Shown piece after piece: positions 1 through 5,962 of a stretch of 7,385 nt of DNA. The stretch spans positions 1 to 7,385 of the forward strand of contig CANKON010000069.1 in NCBI GenBank assembly GCA_947484105.1, read 5' to 3'. The notes under the pieces were generated by a model. The model searched no databases and had not been told where the DNA came from. It saw nothing but the letters and a program-made list of their open reading frames with translations. Numbering within the stretch: the first letter of the stretch is position 1; each line of letters opens with the position of its first letter. The translations under genes were made by a program, and so were the position numbers. Origin of the DNA: Methylococcaceae bacterium. GTDB lineage: Bacteria > Pseudomonadota > Gammaproteobacteria > Methylococcales > Methylomonadaceae.

Positions 1-1550
1 CCTGATGAGGCTAATGCTAATTCATTGGCGTATTTTGCATTTTCGCTATTGGTTTGTACGGTTGAAGTCAACTCTTGCATACTCGCGGCAGTTTCTTCCA
101 AACTGGCAGCTTGTTGCTCAGTGCGGTGCGACAAATCATTATTTCCTGCCGCGATTTCTTGAGCAGCCGTGTTAATCGTATCGGTTGCGGCTTTGATTTC
201 ACTGACTAATTCTTTTAAATGCTCAACAGTGCCATTCATCGCATCTTTGGCTTCACCAAACGTACCAGGATAATCATTGGTAATTTGCTGTGTTAAATCA
301 CCTTCTGCTAAAGCATTTGCAATCCGTAATACATCGTTAAAGCCAACTTCACTGGTTGCCATCAAATCATTTAACTGTGTCAGCATATCTTTGAACATAA
401 ATTCAAAGTTATTGGCATTCGCGCGTTTTGAAAAATCACCTTTTGCGCCAGCTGCAGAAAGAATTTGGATTTCTTTACTGATGCTAAGCAATGCCGTTTT
501 CACGGCATCCATTCCAGCTGTAATTTTCGCTTTTTCACCAGGTAATCGACTCATATCACGCGAAAAATCACCTTTTGCATATTGGGTGACCACGTCAACG
601 ATTTCCATTTTTACCGTGATATGCGATTTTACTAACGTGTTAATGTCACTTGCCATTTGCGCGTAAGTGCCTTGGAATTTGCTTGCATCCATGTTGTGAC
701 TAATTAAGCCATCGGCATGTTTAGTTGAAATTAACTGCTGCTCTGCAACAAAACTGTTAATCGTATTTTGTAAATTTTTCAACGCATAAAGCAAACTACT
801 GTTATCGCGTGGCTGCAACGTAATCGTGCTTGAAAAATTGCCGCCAGAAATTCGACTGACGTGTTTTACTGCGTCGTTAATTTCGCAGCCTAATTGACTC
901 ATGATTGAACGTGAAAAACTAAAAGCAATCCACAAACTCACCATAAAACCTAACGATACTAAAACAATCATCAGCATCAATTGATTTTTATACGTTTCAT
1001 TTGATTCAAACAGTGTTTTTTGTGCAAATTCTTCTTTTATTGCGTTTAATCTTTTAATTTTTGTGTCAATCTCTTTACCTTTCGATTCTTGAGGTTTTCG
1101 TATCGCCACAAATTCTGGGGTTTGTGATGTTAAATTTTGTTCAAAAATCATATCCATCATTTGTTTAGTCAAACTTTTCCATTCTGTATTGACAGACTCA
1201 AGTTCAGAAATAATTTTTTTGCCTTCTTCGGAGTAAAACAACGCGCTGGCTTCTTTAAAATTTTTTTCGTAGGCAATAACTTTTTCATTTAACTGATTGG
1301 CGTAATTCTTTTTATCCTCTGGTGTTTGAGCAATCAATACATCACGCCATCTGCGCCCAACATCTAAACGATTATTTTGAGCTTCTTTGATGTATGACAA
1401 ACCGAGTAAATCTTTGTTATAAAGTTTATCAACGTAGCTATCAATGGTATTCATGCCCATAATGCCGATGACTGAAATAATTAAGCCAATCAATGAAACG
1501 ACAAGAAAACTGCCGACAAGTTTTGTATTTAATTTCATATTTTCAAACAT
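1..1550 (-). CDS. Methyl-accepting chemotaxis protein, 2-TM type with 4HB-like sensor (3' end outside window)
   Basis: Chemoreceptor that would signal through CheW/CheA to the flagellar motor. Only the first 516 codons are present; the frame runs off the window start before the signalling tip. Visible order: TM1 about residues 12-33, a helical periplasmic region about 34-188 resembling the four-helix-bundle MCP sensor (YNKDLLGLSYIKEA then a conserved RRWRDVL), TM2 about 190-212, and a HAMP region. Five HAMP-like units follow, with glycines at 237, 281, 327, 371 and 417. The first methylation helix ([20 protein letters not shown]) begins near residue 470. The start is ATG at 1550, preceded by AGGAG at 1561-1557 with a 6-nt gap; a second in-frame ATG at 1538 has no such site. 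The gene lies 81 bp downstream of a paralogous receptor whose cytoplasmic half is nearly the same. The ligand is unknown. The family assignment is firm. Confidence 0.95.
   Translation of the reverse strand, partial: MFENMKLNTKLVGSFLVVSLIGLIISVIGIMGMNTIDSYVDKLYNKDLLGLSYIKEAQNNRLDVGRRWRDVLIAQTPEDKKNYANQLNEKVIAYEKNFKEASALFYSEEGKKIISELESVNTEWKSLTKQMMDMIFEQNLTSQTPEFVAIRKPQESKGKEIDTKIKRLNAIKEEFAQKTLFESNETYKNQLMLMIVLVSLGFMVSLWIAFSFSRSIMSQLGCEINDAVKHVSRISGGNFSSTITLQPRDNSSLLYALKNLQNTINSFVAEQQLISTKHADGLISHNMDASKFQGTYAQMASDINTLVKSHITVKMEIVDVVTQYAKGDFSRDMSRLPGEKAKITAGMDAVKTALLSISKEIQILSAAGAKGDFSKRANANNFEFMFKDMLTQLNDLMATSEVGFNDVLRIANALAEGDLTQQITNDYPGTFGEAKDAMNGTVEHLKELVSEIKAATDTINTAAQEIAAGNNDLSHRTEQQAASLEETAASMQELTSTVQTNSENAKYANELALASS
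61..104. repeat. Direct DNA repeat shared with 2248-2291 (receptor methylation-helix region)
   Basis: These 44 bases match 2248-2291 with one difference (C at 84, T at 2271). Both copies encode the same part of the methylation helix of the two tandem receptors. The repeat reflects gene duplication, possibly kept similar by gene conversion. It is long enough to support homologous exchange between the two genes. Confidence 0.8.
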
Positions 1551-1581
1551 TTATTGCTCCTAACATTCTGTACATTGTTTT

Positions 1582-1610
1582 AGTATCCAAATTTAGTAGC
1601 GAAATTACAA
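1582..1610 (-). promoter_or_regulatory. Weak sigma-70-like promoter candidate for the second receptor gene
   Basis: Read on the minus strand, TTGTAA (1610-1605) is separated by 17 nt from GATACT (1587-1582); each box matches consensus at 4 of 6 positions. It lies in the 81-bp gap between the two receptor genes, about 30 nt before the start codon. Such matches are common by chance in AT-rich DNA, so this is only a candidate for separate expression of the downstream receptor. I see no hairpin terminator in this gap. Confidence 0.2.
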
Positions 1611-1631
1611 AAAATCCCTCTACTTTTCACG

Positions 1632-3602
1632 TTAACGTTTCATTTTAAAATTACTAACGGTCATTGATAAATTTCGCGCTTGGTCTTCAAGAGCTTCTGC
1701 AGCGGCGGCTGCTTCCTCAACTAATGCGGCGTTTTGTTGCGTAACATCGTCCATTGAAGAAATCGCTTGATTCACTTGTTGAATGCCCGAATTTTGTTCA
1801 ACTGACGCGGAACTAATGGTGTTAATGGTTTTACTGACGTTTTCGATAGAATTCACAATGTCTTCCATTGTTTTGCCTGCTCGTGCAACTAATTGCGTGC
1901 CATCTTGCACTTTTTCGACGGAATCATTGATTAAATTTTGAATTTCCCCAGCCGCTGCAGCGGCGCGTTGTGCGAGACTTCGTACTTCGGTTGCAACCAC
2001 TGCAAAACCACGACCTTGATCGCCAGCACGCGCGGCTTCAACGGCAGCATTTAAAGCGAGGATGTTGGTTTGAAACGCAATGCCATCAATAACCGTAATA
2101 ATATCGACGATTTTGTGGGACGAATCGTTAATGCCTTCCATTGTTGAAACCACTTGATTGACAACTGCTACACCTTTTCGTGCCAATTCTGAAGACGCAC
2201 GCGCCAATTTGTTGGCGTGTTTAGCATTTTCGCTATTGGCATGAACCGTTGAAGTCAACTCTTGCATACTTGCGGCAGTTTCTTCCAAACTTGAGGCTTG
2301 CTCTTCTGTGCGATGTGATAAATCATTATTTCCCGCCGCAATTTCTTGTGAAGCGGTATTGATTGTGCGGGTTGATTCGGCAATTTCACCAACTAAGGCT
2401 TTCAAGTTATCCACCGTGCCATTTAACGCATTTTTCATATTATTAAATGTGCCAGCGGGATAATCAGTGGTAATCGTTTGCGTTAAATCCCCTTTGGCAA
2501 GCGCGTTTGACATCGTTAAAATATCTTTAAAGGCTTCATCGCTGGTGGTCATCAACGCATTCAAATTCGTCAGCATTTCTTTGAAAACAAATTCAAAATC
2601 ATCGGCATGAGCGCGTTTTGAAAAATCGCCGCGTGCGCCAGCCGCTGAAAGCGTTTCGATTTCTTTGCTGATACTAATTAACGCATTTTTAACTGCATCA
2701 ATGGCTTGCGTAATTTTGGCTTTTTCTTCGGGTAATTTTTCAAAATCGCGTGAAAAATTGCCGCGTGCATATTGCGATACCACCTCAACCACTTGCATTT
2801 TTACGTCAATATGCGAATGAACTAATTCATTGATTTCATCTGCGATTTTTTTATAAACACCTGGCAATTTGCTTGAATCAATTCGTTCACTGATAAAACC
2901 TTGCGCGTGTTTTTTGGCTAAATCTTCTTGCGATTTAACAAAATTATTTAGTGAATCTTGAATGCGCTGCATTGAATGAAATAACACACTCACAAAATCG
3001 TCATTTTCATCAATGATTTTTGAACTTAAATCACCTTGTGCAATGCGTTCGGCAATGTCTGAAACAGTGGCAAGATGCACCAATTCTTTTTTGAACTGCA
3101 ACGCTAATAACACCAAAATCGCCGCTTCAAATACCACAAAGGCGGCGTGTAAAAAGACAATGCCAAGATCTGCACCATTTCTAAAAATCCACACATCATA
3201 ATTAGCCGCTTGTAAAAAATTGAAAGCTAAATGATGCACCGCCACTAATCCCGCTGCATAAACAATCACTTGCCAATCTCGATAAGCGAGCAAAAATGCC
3301 AAAATAGCGAAAACGCCAAAGTGCATTTCAATTAAACCGTGACTGGCTTGAATATGAATGGCAACGTTAAATACTAAACCTGTGGCAATCGCAATGCGTA
3401 AGAAAAGCGAACCAGGCGCGGCTTTCCAAATGATGAATGGCACAACGAAGGCGGGAACAGCTACCAATACCGCCATCCATAATTCACCATAAAAAAAGCC
3501 GATACCAATCGAAATCGCAAACAAAACCCCCAACGTAATAATCATAATTTTGTCGGTTTGGGCGCGAATTGGTTTAAGCAAATTTTCTTCGTTAATTTTC
3601 AT
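1632..3602 (-). CDS. Methyl-accepting chemotaxis protein with 6-TM sensor and poly-HAMP linker
   Basis: Complete 656-residue chemoreceptor. The N-terminal about 170 residues form six predicted membrane helices (about 18-36, 41-58, 67-84, 93-106, 112-128, 146-169) with almost no periplasmic domain. This region is rich in histidines (H83, H88, H94, H123, H124, H152), which could bind a cofactor or metal; that is inference. Five HAMP-like units follow at 44-46-residue spacing, with glycines at 190, 235, 281, 325 and 371. The methylation helix ([20 protein letters not shown]) starts near 428. The highly conserved signalling tip spans about 500-540 ([20 protein letters not shown] then [20 protein letters not shown]). 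There is no C-terminal NWETF-type CheR tether; the protein ends NFKMKR. The ATG at 3602 overlaps the stop codon of the small upstream gene (ATGA) and has a GAG element 8 nt upstream, so translation is probably coupled. The ligand is unknown. Confidence 0.96.
   Translation of the reverse strand: MKINEENLLKPIRAQTDKIMIITLGVLFAISIGIGFFYGELWMAVLVAVPAFVVPFIIWKAAPGSLFLRIAIATGLVFNVAIHIQASHGLIEMHFGVFAILAFLLAYRDWQVIVYAAGLVAVHHLAFNFLQAANYDVWIFRNGADLGIVFLHAAFVVFEAAILVLLALQFKKELVHLATVSDIAERIAQGDLSSKIIDENDDFVSVLFHSMQRIQDSLNNFVKSQEDLAKKHAQGFISERIDSSKLPGVYKKIADEINELVHSHIDVKMQVVEVVSQYARGNFSRDFEKLPEEKAKITQAIDAVKNALISISKEIETLSAAGARGDFSKRAHADDFEFVFKEMLTNLNALMTTSDEAFKDILTMSNALAKGDLTQTITTDYPAGTFNNMKNALNGTVDNLKALVGEIAESTRTINTASQEIAAGNNDLSHRTEEQASSLEETAASMQELTSTVHANSENAKHANKLARASSELARKGVAVVNQVVSTMEGINDSSHKIVDIITVIDGIAFQTNILALNAAVEAARAGDQGRGFAVVATEVRSLAQRAAAAAGEIQNLINDSVEKVQDGTQLVARAGKTMEDIVNSIENVSKTINTISSASVEQNSGIQQVNQAISSMDDVTQQNAALVEEAAAAAEALEDQARNLSMTVSNFKMKR
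2248..2291. repeat. Direct DNA repeat shared with 61-104
   Basis: Second copy of the 44-base near-identical stretch in the methylation-helix coding region of the two tandem receptor genes (43 of 44 bases identical). See 61-104. Confidence 0.8.
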
Positions 3603-3748
3603 GCTATTTTCTCATTTTTTAAACTAAAGCAATGGGGGGGCGTGGCATCATTCAATGCCATCCAGCTTAGTACTCCTGCGCTATACAAAAACCATACAAC
3701 AAATAAGATTTTTAAGGCATAAGAACGATGGAATAATTTTTTAATCAT
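3599..3748 (-). CDS. 49-residue single-pass membrane protein, translationally coupled on both sides
   Basis: I do not recognise a family. The product starts [14 protein letters not shown], has a positively charged N-terminus, one hydrophobic helix at about residues 12-31 ([18 protein letters not shown]), and a short polar tail with a TPPHC motif. By the positive-inside rule the N-terminus should be cytoplasmic and the tail periplasmic. Its ATG (3748-3746) overlaps the TGA of the stress-protein gene (3747-3745), and its TGA (3601-3599) overlaps the ATG of the 6-TM receptor (3602-3600). Two exact ATGA junctions filling the gap between two known genes are strong evidence that it is translated. 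It has no Shine-Dalgarno of its own, which fits termination-reinitiation. The same frame is open further upstream (to about 3916) but there it only shadows the stress-protein gene. It could be an accessory subunit of the 6-TM receptor or a link to the stress protein; this is inference. Confidence 0.72.
   Translation of the reverse strand: MIKKLFHRSYALKILFVVWFLYSAGVLSWMALNDATPPHCFSLKNEKIA
3634..3640. repeat. Seven-G homopolymer (C7 on the coding strand) inside the small membrane-protein gene
   Basis: An uninterrupted run of seven G on the plus strand, unusual in this AT-rich stretch, lies in codons 37-39 of the 49-residue gene. Loss of one base would end the protein a few codons later with TAA; gain of one would end it with TAG. 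Either change would destroy the ATGA junction with the receptor gene. It is a possible slippage site and also a likely place for a sequencing error. Confidence 0.6.
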
Positions 3749-4185
3749 TTTGGCAAACGTACCGCTAACACATCGCAGGGCGCATGATGCAAAACATCGT
3801 TTGCGGTTGAACCGAGTAATAACGCTAAACCGTGACGACCGTGTGAACCGACGATAATTAAATCGACAGATTCTTTTTCTGCCAAGCCACAAATTTCGTC
3901 TTTGGGATTTCCCCAAATTAACCAGCGTTGATTTTCTGGCACATTTAATTCTTCGCCAACATGGTTTAACTGATTTTTTTCAATTTCAAGCAATGCGTGT
4001 TCTGTTTCGTAATCTAAAGGAATTATCGTGCCATAATTCATGTCAGGCATGGGAATGTTATCTAAAACGTGAATAATGCTAAGTTTCGCCGCGAATTTGT
4101 TTGCCATTTCGGCAGCTTTCAACTTGATATGACCGCTTTCTTCCGAAAAATCGACGGCTAAGAGAATATGTTGATAAAAGGTCAT
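3745..4185 (-). CDS. Universal stress protein, UspA family
   Basis: Small cytoplasmic alpha/beta protein of the UspA superfamily, 146 residues, a normal single-domain length. It begins with the typical beta-1 strand YQHILLAVDFSEES (conserved Asp at residue 12). It ends with the family signature VGSHGRHGLALLLGSTAND followed by [14 protein letters not shown]. The G-2X-G part is at 113-116 and the G-S at 125-126. The spacing between them is 8 residues rather than the 9 of the MJ0577-type ATP-binding motif, so nucleotide binding is uncertain. The start is ATG at 4185, because GAGGAA at 4198-4193 stands 7 nt upstream; a TTG at 4200 would add five residues but overlaps that site. The gene follows the outer-membrane protein gene by 20 bp and overlaps the next gene by ATGA. 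Close linkage to chemoreceptors suggests a role in stress or energy sensing; that is inference. Confidence 0.95.
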   Translation of the reverse strand: MTFYQHILLAVDFSEESGHIKLKAAEMANKFAAKLSIIHVLDNIPMPDMNYGTIIPLDYETEHALLEIEKNQLNHVGEELNVPENQRWLIWGNPKDEICGLAEKESVDLIIVGSHGRHGLALLLGSTANDVLHHAPCDVLAVRLPK

Positions 4186-4192
4186 TTTTAAG

Positions 4193-4198
4193 TTCCTC
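4193..4198 (-). promoter_or_regulatory. Shine-Dalgarno site deciding the stress-protein start
   Basis: GAGGAA on the minus strand, 7 nt before the ATG at 4185. It overlaps the upstream in-frame TTG at 4200, so the ATG is the better start. It lies in the 20-bp gap after the outer-membrane protein gene and supports independent initiation within an operon. Confidence 0.75.
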
Positions 4199-4205
4199 AA
4201 AGTTT

Positions 4206-4970
4206 TCAGAATAATGCAACCGCAAACCCTAGCAAACCATAAATATCAGGCGTGTTTTGAGTTAATCCTGCTGCGACGTTGGTAAAAATTGCCACTCGTT
4301 GCGTTGGTGTCCATTGCCCGCCGCCACCGATTGCAGACGAGGTTAAACCAGCCGCAGTGTTTGTGTAACTGTTCACAAAAACTGCCACATCTTCGGCAAC
4401 TTCACGTTGAAATGCCCAACTTAAAGCGAGTAGATATTCTTTATTTCCGTTAGCATCGAGCTGGGAATCAAAGCCAACACTGTAATTTAATGCCACATCA
4501 AACGGCAAAGAATAATCAAAATTCAATCCCAAAAATGGCAACGTACCGCCTTTAAAAACAGTTTCTGCCCAGGTTGTTTGTGTTCCAAATTCGACCGCAA
4601 CAGAAGGTAAAAAAATGTCTGAATCTTCATCAATCAAGTGCCATTTAATATCAAACGTTTGTGAATTCATGCCATGCGTTTTGTTTTCGTCATTCACAAA
4701 CGTGTAACCGTCTGACATTAAACGTAATTCGATGTTATTTGTTAAACCATAACGCAATAAATAACTGACGTTGTATTGTTCAGCAGAATAAGTGCTTTTT
4801 GAATTGTAATTGCCGCCTGTTTCAACATAAGCCGAGCCTTGGGGCAAGGTGAAAGAACCGTTTGGAAAATTCGCCATGTCCGCGCCAGGCGATTTAATCG
4901 ACGGTTCATCAGCATAATTTAATGCTGAATAAAAAAGCATTGCACAAAATAAAGGAAATAAAGGTTTCAT
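4206..4970 (-). CDS. Outer-membrane beta-barrel protein, MetA-pathway/phenol-degradation 'transporter' type
   Basis: 254-residue exported protein. Residues 1-20 form a Sec signal peptide (hydrophobic LFPLFCAMLFYSAL, likely cut after NYA-20). The rest shows alternating polar/hydrophobic strands joined by short turns, as in outer-membrane barrels, and the chain ends in Phe (GLLGFAVALF), typical of BAM substrates. The segments RYGLTNNIELRL (73-84), LNYSVGFDSQ (161-170) and the glycine-rich GGGGQWTPTQRVAIFTNVAA (about 215-234) resemble the PF13557-like putative transporter family, whose substrates are largely unproven. The start at ATG 4970 has GAG 6 nt upstream. It is the first gene after the FliA-like promoter, with the stress protein and receptors downstream. 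The start codon lies inside an inverted repeat. The barrel call is firmer than the family name. Confidence 0.8.
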   Translation of the reverse strand: MKPLFPLFCAMLFYSALNYADEPSIKSPGADMANFPNGSFTLPQGSAYVETGGNYNSKSTYSAEQYNVSYLLRYGLTNNIELRLMSDGYTFVNDENKTHGMNSQTFDIKWHLIDEDSDIFLPSVAVEFGTQTTWAETVFKGGTLPFLGLNFDYSLPFDVALNYSVGFDSQLDANGNKEYLLALSWAFQREVAEDVAVFVNSYTNTAAGLTSSAIGGGGQWTPTQRVAIFTNVAAGLTQNTPDIYGLLGFAVALF

Positions 4971-5029
4971 CGTAAGCTCTGAAAATTAAAGTATTTCTTT
5001 ATTTATCGTGCTTACGAGTGAAACCTTTA
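4959..5029. repeat. Interrupted inverted repeat spanning promoter and start codon
   Basis: Arm 4959-4977 and arm 5010-5029 are reverse complements except for one extra base in the second arm: 11 bp, a 1-nt bulge, then 8 bp. The 32-nt loop contains a smaller AT stem (TAAAG/CTTTA). In RNA read through from the methyltransferase gene, the arms would pair and bury the ATG at 4970-4968. The stem is not GC-rich and the 3' arm is coding, so an ordinary terminator is unlikely. Confidence 0.85.
5003..5029 (-). promoter_or_regulatory. Sigma-28 (FliA) promoter candidate
   Basis: On the minus strand TAAAGGTT (5029-5022) is followed after exactly 11 nt by CACGATAA (5010-5003). The enterobacterial FliA consensus is TAAAGTTT-N11-GCCGATAA, so the boxes match at 7 of 8 and 6 of 8 positions with ideal spacing. 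Transcription would start near 4996, about 26 nt before the outer-membrane protein ATG. Chemoreceptor operons are classic FliA targets, and two receptors lie downstream, which supports the call. The site has not been tested. Confidence 0.6.
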
Positions 5030-5052
5030 AAAGCACAGAAAAACTCTCGCGT

Positions 5053-5652
5053 TTAACCTGCTAATTGTGCGTTAAAAAACGCGACAAATTCTTCTTGCGT
5101 CATCGCTTTTTTACTCGCAATCGCCCACAAATCGAAATTTTCTGGTCTATCCATTACGCCAACGGTTGCAAAACCCGCAATACGCAAATCGGCATCTAAG
5201 GTTTTTTTCGTAAAGCCGCAACGGTGCGCCATGTATAAATTTCCACGTCCCATGGCAGGGCGATGACCGTATAAAATATCTAACGGTGCAATAGGACCTG
5301 CTGGCGAAACATAAGCGGCTTCGGTTAATTTGTCATCGGCAATTAAGGCACAAACCGATTTCAAATCGGGACAAGTAATGACGACAAAACCATCATCTTT
5401 TAATACACGCAAAAATTCACCTAACGCAACTGGCACATCGTGAGGATATAAATGTTCAATGTTGTGGCTTGAAAAAACGGCATCCACTGACCCATCAGCA
5501 ACCGCGCTCATATCAGTCATTGTGCCAACAACATCAGGTTGAACAGATTCATCGATGTCAAAACGGATTTCGTTCCATTCGTCGGTGTTAAAACCTTTTG
5601 TTGTTTGATCTTTGCGTTTTGGACCACAGCCAACGTGTAAAAATGATTTCAT
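5053..5652 (-). CDS. Class I SAM-dependent methyltransferase (Methyltransf_11-like)
   Basis: 199-residue cytoplasmic protein. Motif I, the SAM-binding loop, is at the very N-terminus (FLHVGCGPKR, 4-13). An acidic post-I region follows (RFDIDESVQPDVVG, D32/D34), then motif II (VDAVFSSHNIEHL, 56-68) and motif III (RVLKDDGFVVITCPD, 82-96). The C-terminal half contains GHRPAMGRGNLYMAHRCGFT (129-148), probably part of the substrate pocket. The start at ATG 5652 has AGGAG 6 nt upstream. The gene lies 40 bp after the GT41-type glycosyltransferase with no terminator between, so the two are probably co-transcribed. Such methyltransferases commonly accompany glycosyltransferases that modify sugars or flagellin, but the acceptor here cannot be told from sequence. 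There is no stop-proximal terminator other than the inverted repeat at 4959-5029. Confidence 0.92.
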   Translation of the reverse strand: MKSFLHVGCGPKRKDQTTKGFNTDEWNEIRFDIDESVQPDVVGTMTDMSAVADGSVDAVFSSHNIEHLYPHDVPVALGEFLRVLKDDGFVVITCPDLKSVCALIADDKLTEAAYVSPAGPIAPLDILYGHRPAMGRGNLYMAHRCGFTKKTLDADLRIAGFATVGVMDRPENFDLWAIASKKAMTQEEFVAFFNAQLAG

Positions 5653-5692
5653 TGTTTTCTCCTAAGTTATAAAAATTAAAAATGCAGTGTCA

Positions 5693-5962
5693 TTATTTCA
5701 AACCGTCAATTATCACAGGCGTTTCTCCATGATTAACGAGATTCCAATTTGCGAGTAAATCGTCTTGATGAATTTCCGTCCACGCTAAAACCAAACGTTC
5801 TTGTCGTATCGGCAAATTGCTGTGGCTAATCTCAATTGGATTCAACGTAATTCGTGCTGTTGAACCTTGGAAATCGGCGTGAATATGCGGTTGACTGGTC
5901 GATTTTGGAGCACGTTTCATGCGAATGACGATGCCATAAAACAAACTCAAAATGGCAAACTC
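5693..5962 (-). other. DUF4160-like domain fused to the glycosyltransferase C-terminus
   Basis: The last 89 residues (462-550 counted from TTG 7345) match the DUF4160 pattern as I know it: a starting strand ending FYGIVIRM, then PHIHADFQG (family PHFHAxYxG), then LPIRQERLVLAWTEIHQDDL and NWNL. DUF4160 proteins are usually free-standing, about 80-100 residues, beginning MPTI or similar. Here the first strand is continuous with the enzyme through a Thr/Ser-rich linker (about 449-460), and no ATG precedes it. Function of the domain is unknown. Confidence 0.75.

Noticed and set aside
277..666. Plus-strand open frame of 129 codons
   Set aside because: It lies entirely antisense to the HAMP region of the downstream receptor, has no recognisable domain and no clear ribosome site; it is a shadow frame.
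1551..1631. Terminator or RNA gene between the two receptor genes
   Set aside because: No stable hairpin or structured RNA pattern is visible in these 81 bases; only a weak promoter-like match is seen.
3013..3201. Plus-strand open frame of 62 codons
   Set aside because: Antisense to the 6-TM receptor's membrane region and first HAMP; composition fits a reverse-complement shadow.
3749..3916. Upstream extension of the small membrane-protein frame to 105 codons
   Set aside because: The extra 56 residues are Arg/Cys-rich and overlap the stress-protein gene in another frame; only the last 49 residues, starting at the ATGA junction, look like a real protein.
4959..5029. Rho-independent terminator after the methyltransferase gene
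   Set aside because: The stem is long but only moderately GC, has a 32-nt loop and its 3' arm contains the next gene's start codon; the T-rich stretch after it is interrupted and coding. Regulation of the start codon fits better.
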